A stretch of 64,000 nucleotides of DNA from Balanoglossus misakiensis (taxonomy: Eukaryota; Hemichordata). Both the position numbers and the translations under genes were made by a program. Under the pieces are notes generated by a model. That model searched no databases. It was not told the DNA's origin and saw nothing but the letters and a program-made list of their open reading frames with translations. The number at the start of each line of letters is the position of its first letter. Positions within the stretch are counted from its first letter, which is position 1. This document shows, piece by piece, positions 54,401 through 63,400 of the stretch. Location of the stretch: contig CM082577.2 in the NCBI GenBank assembly GCA_040954595.2, positions 9,610,001 to 9,674,000 of the forward strand. The letters run 5' to 3'.

Positions 54401-57400
54401 TCCCATAGGATTACATTGATAATCGCTAGAAAACAGACTTCTACTATTGTCATTTTCACGAAATTGTACACATAGCTCAGTCCAGTAAATAAAAATGCAT
54501 TGGTCAAATAAAATATAGGGGTCACCGCGCTCTAGTTTGAGATCAATTGCGTTAACAAATTTGCCCATAGACAAACCATTGGTGGAAAATGCTGAGTCAG
54601 CAATTTTCCCCCATTATCGACTAAATTCATGGCTCTGTATTTCATAAACAAGCGCGGTGACCCCTATATCTTATTACGGATTTTCATTATACATACAAAG
54701 GAGAATCCAAAAATCCACATTTAAAAAAAATGACAATACTTTCAATTTTACTGAACGTACATCCTTAATCCCAGTTTTGTGCCTCTGCAGTCTGACGCAA
54801 TTCCTTCCCCGTATTCTTCCTGATAAAAAACTCTCACCGAGGATCGACTGCGCTCATTCCGGGAGATTCTTTTTCTCGTTACGGTACATCGCTGACTAAT
54901 CCGCCTGGCTTTCTACCATCTGGAATTGTGATCCCGGAATGAGGATTTACGTCAGGAATCGGGTAATCGACGTTCGTAACATTTCAATGGTGAAATTAAA
55001 CATTATCCTGGGCTGTACGTTACTAATCTGCTGGCTGTGGTAAATGCATCCTGGACGCAACTTTGGATTGGAAAAGAAATATTTCATACTAGTTGTGTAA
55101 CCATGTAGCTGGGAAGTTGTATATCATACATGTATGTTAAGCCCAGATACGCCCAGGCCTCCAAATTGAACTGAAACAATACATGGATCTGTTTATCTCG
55201 AGAAAATTGAAGCATTACCATGGTAACAGGCTGTTATTATTACCACATGAAATGTACTGTTTCAGCTTTAGGTCGTGAAAGAGGACTGTGCAAAAAAAAT
55301 TTAAGCCGTTCAAAGAATTACGAGAGCACTGAACTGAATCAAAGTGAGTTATATCAGACTCCATACATACATGCACAAGTACCCACAACTACGGTACGAT
55401 AAAAATGTATTTAGATTTTATGCAAAATGGGCATATTTTGTCTCCAGGTTAATTCTGCCTAATCTACTGAGAAAAGCAGTAACGAGAGCAATTGAAATCA
55501 TTTCAATGTAAATAAGCAGGAAAATCTCCTGTTTCTAATCAGAAATGTCAAATTTTGACATTATAAGGCAGGTTGATTTCAGTATGTAAAAAAATGTAAT
55601 GCTGTATTGATCACTTGCTGTCTGCTTATAATATTTTTCCAAAGGTTGTGCAAAGGTTAAAATGAACGAGTTGACTTTAGTTTAAAATAGCTTGAGAAAA
55701 TGTTTTTTATCGGGCAATATATTTTCATTGCATAAAAGCGATGATGATGTAACTACATGTAACTGACAAAAGAAAATTTTGTTAAGCAAATGAAAAAAAG
55801 TCACACTGACGCATGTTGATAATTTTGTCACAGTTGCTATGTTTTATTTGAGGGAATTTTTAATGGGAGATTGTGAGTGAAACTAGCCTGTCATCATGAT
55901 TTTATAAGGCTTCTTTGATTTTAGAGAAACAAGTATTTTCTGCTGGGTTTAAGAAAACCCCATGGTACGATCACATCCTTGGCTCCAGTGTAATTATATT
56001 TTTCCCCTCATATTGAGTTTCCATCCAATGTTTCATAACATCTATGCCCGCCAGTCTCCAGGCAGTCGTCTACGAATCAAGCTGTGTAATAATAATAATG
56101 ACTAGGAATGAACACAACCCAATTAAGGTTTTAAGATTTCATCCTTCAGATTGGACCAAAAAACAGAAATATTAAAACTGAGCTCGAGCTGATGAAAGAA
56201 TGTGCATATATGTACCTCCAGGCGATGCTAATTAGAAACCGATGTTTGTTTGCGTCTCTGATGTAAATCTGAGTCGATACGGGCGTTTGCTGGGAAGATA
56301 TCTGACAGGTGGCTTTGGGTGGAGACGAAAGAATTCTGTGGAGCTGAGTGATGTGAGAGTCTTTTGTGTCACACAATGAAACAGCCAATGACGTTACTCG
56401 ATTTAAGACTCTGTCAGTCATTGTGAACATAGCCAGCCAAAACAGACGGCAATATATAAAATGATTGTTGCAAAGCATATCCAGATCACTGCTCTACATA
56501 TGTACCCTTTTTGAAAGTTGCAACATTAAACAGACAGTAAGTTTTCGAACCACTGAATCTAAACATTGTTTCTTAAATGTTCAAATCTGATTAGTGCGTA
56601 CCGTGAGCATTCTGGTTGTTCAAAGCATCTGTCTGAACAGACAGTAAGTTTTCGAACCACTGAATCTAAACATTGTTTCTTAAATGTTCCAATCTGGTCG
56701 GTGCGTATACCGTGAGCATTCCGGCTGTTCAAAACATCTGTCTGCAGAAATTAAGCAGTGCTTGCAATGTTCCCAAGCAACCGTCTCATTATACGTCTTT
56801 ATAGTAATCACTTTCCACTTATCAGTCAATCACCAAACGTGTGTAAGTAGTTGTAGTAGGGGATTAAACCATGAATAATGACATTTTGAATGCATGGATG
56901 AGGAAGAGAGTGTGATGTCACTTCAACTGCCATTAAAGGGACAATACACTCCGACACACAGTTATTAAAGGGAAAGTATGCCATTTAAACTGACAACCAT
57001 TAAAGGTCAAAGGTCACTATTAATGTCCCATTGTGTACGTGGCATTGTCCCTTAAATGGTCATGAGTAGCATTTTTGTAATGATCAATTTACAACGCAGA
57101 GATTGTGTGGATTCACGTTTTTTTACCAAATACTAAAACTTGCAAGGAATTAATCTTGATAGTCCCTCTAAAAGTTATGTATGTGCCGGTATAATATCCA
57201 ACAGACAGAAAGTGTTGCCAGTGTCAACTGTACTTTGGGATTAGGATTGTCATAATCAGTCTTGCATAGTTCATAAATACATCACGATAACAATTTAGAG
57301 GTGGCTTGTTCTGTTAGGAGAAAATCCTACACAACACAAAAAAGCTTTCCTTGATGTTTTCTGTTTAAATTAAATCCAGGAGAAATTACACAAAAGAATA

Positions 57401-60400
57401 GTTGAAAGCCTTTCCCTCTGACGATGTTAGACACCGGAAAAAACTGTGCCCAAAGCTAAACGGTGAACAAAGTACGTCTTCACCTTTTTAACTCGGCATC
57501 AAAGTGGGTTGGGTTTTATCCGCAGGGCTTTAATCAACACAGGACACCGGGCGTCGCCGCAGTGAAATGTCGCTTGTTCAAACGCAAGTGGATGAGGTCA
57601 TATTCTAAAACCAACTTTTCAAGTCTCTCTGAAAGGAGAACTTTGTTCGATCGCTCAGTTCTCAGAACTTTCACGAAATGTCTCAAGGGTACGGAGATCG
57701 AGAGAGAGGACTGTGTAACTGTATTGTCGATGATCAATGCGAAATTCTGCCAACCTCCCACTCGTTTAGCACCCACTGTTCAATGCGATATTCATCATTC
57801 TGGATTAAAACTTCAGCTCGGTTGTCAGTGTATGAAATTCTCTGCAAATCTAAAAAAAAATCTGTTCTCTGGGACCCTTTCAACTTCACCGTATGATAAA
57901 GTGCTAAAAATGTTCCGCTCTTCTCAAAATAGCTCTGCAAAGTGCACATTTTGCAATATTTTTCCTCTTCAAGTGACACGCATGTGCCGTATGCTCCTGA
58001 CAAACAGCGAGTTTCCAGCATCTGTTGCCGACATTGATTTATTAGCCGACTAGGGTACCAGGACACCGGCAGTACTAAAATTATACTGGTACATTACAAA
58101 ATATGTACAGGTACCCAATTAAATATGAACAAGTTTGTAGCCGAAAATATGTCCCGTATTAAAACCCCTGACTATTAGTTTTGCCGATGTTTTATGACCA
58201 GTCATCGCGTTTTATGGGGTATTTTCAATCACTGGCGAGTTATGCTGTCTGAGCTGTGAGACTTCTGTACCCTTTGGCTTCAGCTAAGGAAAAAAGACGA
58301 AGCAGAAGACAAAAATGTCTGTACAAGGATGTATGCTGGCGCTCTTCCATTACTCAAAGCATCTACATGTAGTTTGCTAGTTGCTCATGATTTTTTTCTA
58401 ACAGAATTTTTGTGTCACATTAATTTGCAGGGGGAGAGGACCCCACTGGACAGAGCACCTCACCACGCTACCTCAGAACACAAATTTCAATTCAACCCCA
58501 ACAGGGACAGTCTGGACCCTAAAAATGTGAACGATAATGTGCAAAAATCAAGAGACAACAACGCTCAGTTTTTGAACAAAAACGGCAGGACTATAAACCT
58601 CAACCAGGAGAACAAGCTGTTTGTGGACTTCAACAAACAGCCGCAGCAGCAGCAGCATAGCAATGACGTTCTGCAGCCGAATAACGCTGGCGTCATCGGC
58701 GTTGTGGACCGCCATGAAAATTTGCAAAAAGTGCGACCGGATATCGGGAATCTTGCGCCACTGGGAAAGAACGGAAATGCCGGCGGCGTGGAAAACATTC
58801 AAAATCAGGGATTTCTGGCCAGGTGTACCATAACCGGGAAGGACGCGCTGTCAGCGCTGATGAGGGCCGAGTCTCCGCAGTGCAAACAGGAGATCGCCGA
58901 CACCTACTGCAGCATCGAGGAGGGCATTATCTATCCGCAGATTCTGCCCAGAATGTGTCCGTTACCAGGTAATGGGTGTCTTTGATTGGTCTCTCTATAA
59001 AGTGTTCAACTCGATCTTGTGTCAGTGTAAATTTCAAGGATTTCATGGAATAAGAATGTGCTTCTACTTTTAACCAGTCAAACTCTATTATTTTCTCATC
59101 AGAATCAGTGATGATTATGCCAAAAAGTTGCTGCATATGTGTACATATACACATTACCTGTGCATCTTGCAAGGTTATTATAATTGTAATACAATATTTT
59201 AATCATGATTTTAACAAAATTCTCTGTCATACACGTTAACCCTTCCATTTCACAGGCAAGCCCATGATGCAAGTCGAATTCCGAGCAGACCGGTTCAATC
59301 CAGCCATTGACAAGCCAGTCAGAATTGTCTTCATCCTAATCGTGCACGGCCGAGCATTCCGACAGGTCAGGAGACTCTTCAAAGCCCTCTATCACGTGGA
59401 CCATTATTTCTACATTCACGTAGACGCAGTAAGTGCTGTAACCTTTCTCTGTTATTTTCTTTTTCAAATTTACAGTCACGTAATCAGTTGAATGATAAAG
59501 GGATTTGATTAGAATGTATAGACTGTTCATTCTGTATTTGAATTTGGAGGGTACAACATATTTTCTGTGATAATATTTTGCTGAAGAGAAAAAGAGACAG
59601 CTAGAGAGAGAGAGAGCTCACTAATTAGATGAACTGGCAATGCTTTAAGGGCACAGGAGTTCAACAGAAGTCCCAACTCGTACAGACTGAGGGTCCATAA
59701 TTGACTGTACAGATTCCCGACTTTGCAAAATTTGGTGATTTTTGTCATGTTTGAACGTTATTCATGGGTTATATAGCTCATGAAAATTGTCGAATATGAC
59801 AAATTCCCGAGTTTGATAATGTTGTGATTTTGTCATTTTTGAACATCTGCACTTGCCAAAGAACGATGGCTGACATTTTTTGTTTCTGCGTGCTTTCAGC
59901 GGTCTGATTACCTGCACAGAGAGCTGATCAAGATGGCGCAGTGGTACCCGAACGTGCGCATCGCACCCTGGAGGATGTCCACGATATGGGGAGGTGCCAG
60001 CTTGCTACAGATGATACTGAAATGCATGGCCGATCTGCTGGAGATGAAGGACTGGCACTGGGATTTCTTTATTAATCTCAGCGAATCTGATTTTCCCATC
60101 AAGTAAGTGGATGTATAGATCTGGGTGAATTGAATTTCCCCTTGTGTAGGAAGTCTGAATGAATCTAATTTTCCAATGAAGTGTAGTGTTATATGTGGTG
60201 GATGTAAAAAAAAACATTGTCCGAACTGTGCATCTTGTCTAAGATAGTGAGTTTTTCCTAACTTGCATTCAAGTTTAACCCTTTCACCACCACGGTTTGG
60301 TCCAAATCTATTGTTTTCTATGGCAAATCTGGACCTCTATAGAGGGAACTGGGGTGAAAGGGTTAATATACATAACCTCAGTGTGTGTAAAAATCATTAA

Positions 60401-63400
60401 TGTGAAGCCTACCAATAGTTATAAAATGATTTTTGCTTATTCAGACACAGAATTGTATTTGACAATTGAGTTTAAAATCAAATCTTTGTGTTTATTTTTT
60501 CTTATTCCCTTAGACCCAACAGCCAGCTGGTGGCCTTTTTGTCGGTGAACAAAAATTCCAACTTCCTGAAATCACACGGCAGGGACGATGCAAAGTAGGT
60601 CTAAGCTTCTTTTCCTTTCTAACTCTCAAAGAATTAACTGCTGTAAGGATATACCTTTTAAGTTGATTGAGAGAATAAAGATCAAATTTCTTTAATGTTT
60701 TAACTCTCTGAGCCCCTTTCAGGGATAAGACCCCCCTCCCTCTGACATGATGTCATAGGTGAGGTTACAAGAGAGTCGGGATTCAAACGGGTAACCCTTT
60801 GCACCTAGACTTGTTCATTGCCCAATGGGGGCGCTGCACTTCACTTCGCTGTTCCTAAGGGCAAGTCATTTTGTCCAGTCCTAGCACATCATTGCACATA
60901 AGATCATGTCTTTTTCTTCTTCTAAACTCGACCCTCATCAAGTTGTCACTATGCAGGCATATACAGGGCACAAATTCAATGACCGTGTTATGTTGGAATA
61001 ATTGTATTTGGCTATTCTGACCAAATGCGATAATATAAAGACATTTTTTTTCTGAAAATCTGTCTCAGAGGCACATAAACATTCTTCCGTATTATTTCTG
61101 CCATACACACCAGGTTCATCAGAAAACAGGGTCTGGATAGGACATTCCTGGAGTGTGACAATCACATGTGGCGGCTGGGCGATCGTCACCTGCCCAAGGG
61201 GATATCGATCGATGGAGGCTCCGACTGGATTGCATTGAACCGACAATACTGCGAATACCTGGTCACCTCCGATGACTCCCTCATCTCTGGAATCAAGAAT
61301 TTCTACAAATATACCCTACTGCCTGCCGAGGTGAGTTTTAGGGTTGACATTCTTCGCTGGTGAATTTTCTGGCATGTGAAATTTAGTACCAAGTGTGGTC
61401 GACCTCTCCCTTTCAGAACTTTTGCATCAGCAAGTAGCATTGTATCTTTTAAACTAAATATATTTAATGGGAAATGTGCCCATGTCACAAAAATGTAGCT
61501 GTATCGATACAGTAGGAATACTGGCTGAATTTGTCGCTGGCTTTTGTGTACATTTTCACTGACATACATGTACATAGTGGAAATCGTTTGATGATTTGTT
61601 TTATTAAAAAGTAATTATATAGTGATATTTCTGAAGGATGTTCATCAGTCCTACAACTTAGATTCACCCATCTTGGACAGTCCCATAAAATGTCATTAGC
61701 TACCTGTGAAAATTGCCAACTCATGTTATCATTTTATGATAATCTTTAGTTTTTCTGCACTGATTATGTTGTTGGTCTTCGTTTTCATGATTCCTCCTGA
61801 AAAATAACAACCGTAGCCTCAAATATTTCCCATGAAAGTTTTGGAATTTTTTGAGTTGGTTTTATTGTATCTCCTTCTCTCCCTGTCAGTCATTCTTCCA
61901 CACAGTGCTGGAGAATAGCGAGCTCTGTGAGACCATGGTGGATAATAACTTGCGTGTCACAAACTGGAAACGAAAACTAGGCTGTCAGTGTCAGTACAAG
62001 CACATCGTTGACTGGTGTGGTTGCTCGCCAAATGACTTCAAACCGGAAGATTTGCAGAAAGTCAAGGTACTTTTTTATCACACACCAACACATGCAAAAT
62101 CTATATGGACATGACCAACTTTCCTGTAAAGGGAAACCCAGAATTTGGTTCATCTATACTACAAGAAGACATAGAAATACACTCATATACATGTTATATG
62201 GTCATAAATGTTTGTGTCTTTGTGCCCGCATCATGTAAAGTTCGACATTTTTATTATAATTCCAGAAGACCTCTTTTTTTCTGAATTTTAATTTAACTGT
62301 ACCGTTAAAAACCACTTGGTATGGTGATGAATAGAGAACAAAATCGCTTTAACTTAAACTTTGTTTTCAAAATGGCAACCAAACTCTAGAGATTCAATAT
62401 ATCTACATGCATGATACTTCAACTGCATGTAGCTACCACAACTTGGTTTAACCTCTTTCTTCAGTAGAATGGCTGGACTTGAATATACTGTAGTAATGAG
62501 CAGGTACACTGAGTGTGCATGGGCTTTAGGGAATGAAAGACATCTTGTCGCCCATGTTTTGAATATTAATTTTTTCTTCTTCAGGTAACCAGGCCTGCCT
62601 TCTTTGCCAGGAAATTCGAACCAGTCATCAACCAAGAGTCTATCAACCAGCTGGACGCCTGGCTGTACGGGGAGTACCCGGTCGGGACGTCCGGCGTGGA
62701 CTCCTACTGGCAGAACATGTACCACATGGACGACGACGTCTTGAAGACCCCGGACGTCAGCTGGACTCACTACCAGGCGTTCATCCGGCTGGCGTCGGAG
62801 AACTTCCGGGCGTCCATCCAGAGCGTGGAATACCAGGAAGGCTGCATGTATGCCTTCAACATGGCTCCGGTGGAGGTGAACATGTTCTTCCAGAGCGACG
62901 AGTTCCAGGGGATTTTGATTATGTACGAGGGGATGTCTCGCACGGGCCAGAAGGACTGGTTGGAGACCTGGCTGGTGCCGCACAGACAGTTGGATATCAT
63001 CGACCCGACAGGTCCAGCAAGTAGATTACTCTCTATCCAGGCAAGTTTTTTTTTCATTTTTTAAACCCTCCAAGTTTTAACAGTTATTTTTCTCCACTTC
63101 TTAAGTCAGGTCAGTTCATTGGAGATAATAGACAGTATTGTCTTGGAGGAAAACTCCAGTTTGAAAAGGGCTTTGTGTCTTCTTCAAATTTATCTGAAAA
63201 GAAAGTTGCAATTTCACCCACAGCTTGTATTGTAGAGTTGAACACTGATGGACCAGTTCCATAAGTGTCAGACTGATGCAGTCTGGGATATACGACAATA
63301 CAGCTCCCTGACCTTGGTACCATTTCAATATCTTATGCTTTATCACCAGGTGAGCACGGAGTACGACTTGAAAGAACGCGTCTTCCGTAACTTCGGCGGT

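Larger units (their letters stand above)
6401..58430 (+). other. XYLT: Intron 1 of XYLT, 52,030 nt, phase 0
   Basis: The donor is AAG|GTAGGG and the acceptor AATTTGCAG|. It separates the membrane-anchor exon from the rest of the protein. No nested gene is convincing. It is populated by inverted-repeat elements (listed separately), microsatellites and scattered ACATGT repeats. The borders rest on splice consensus, phase and the continuity of the protein on each side. Confidence 0.82.

Noticed and set aside
60770-60830. tRNA or tRNA-derived SINE in intron 5
   Set aside because: GGGATTCAAACGGG resembles a T-arm, but no acceptor stem, anticodon arm or A box can be assembled around it.
62354-62983. 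209-codon minus-strand open frame
   Set aside because: It is mostly antisense to GC-rich exon 8, is rich in His/Val/Arg as expected of a codon shadow, and ignores the clear xylosyltransferase frame.
63012-63023. GT dinucleotides at 63012 and 63021 as donor of intron 8
   Set aside because: Both shift the frame relative to exon 9 and would delete residues that align with vertebrate XT1; the GC donor at 63041 keeps the frame.
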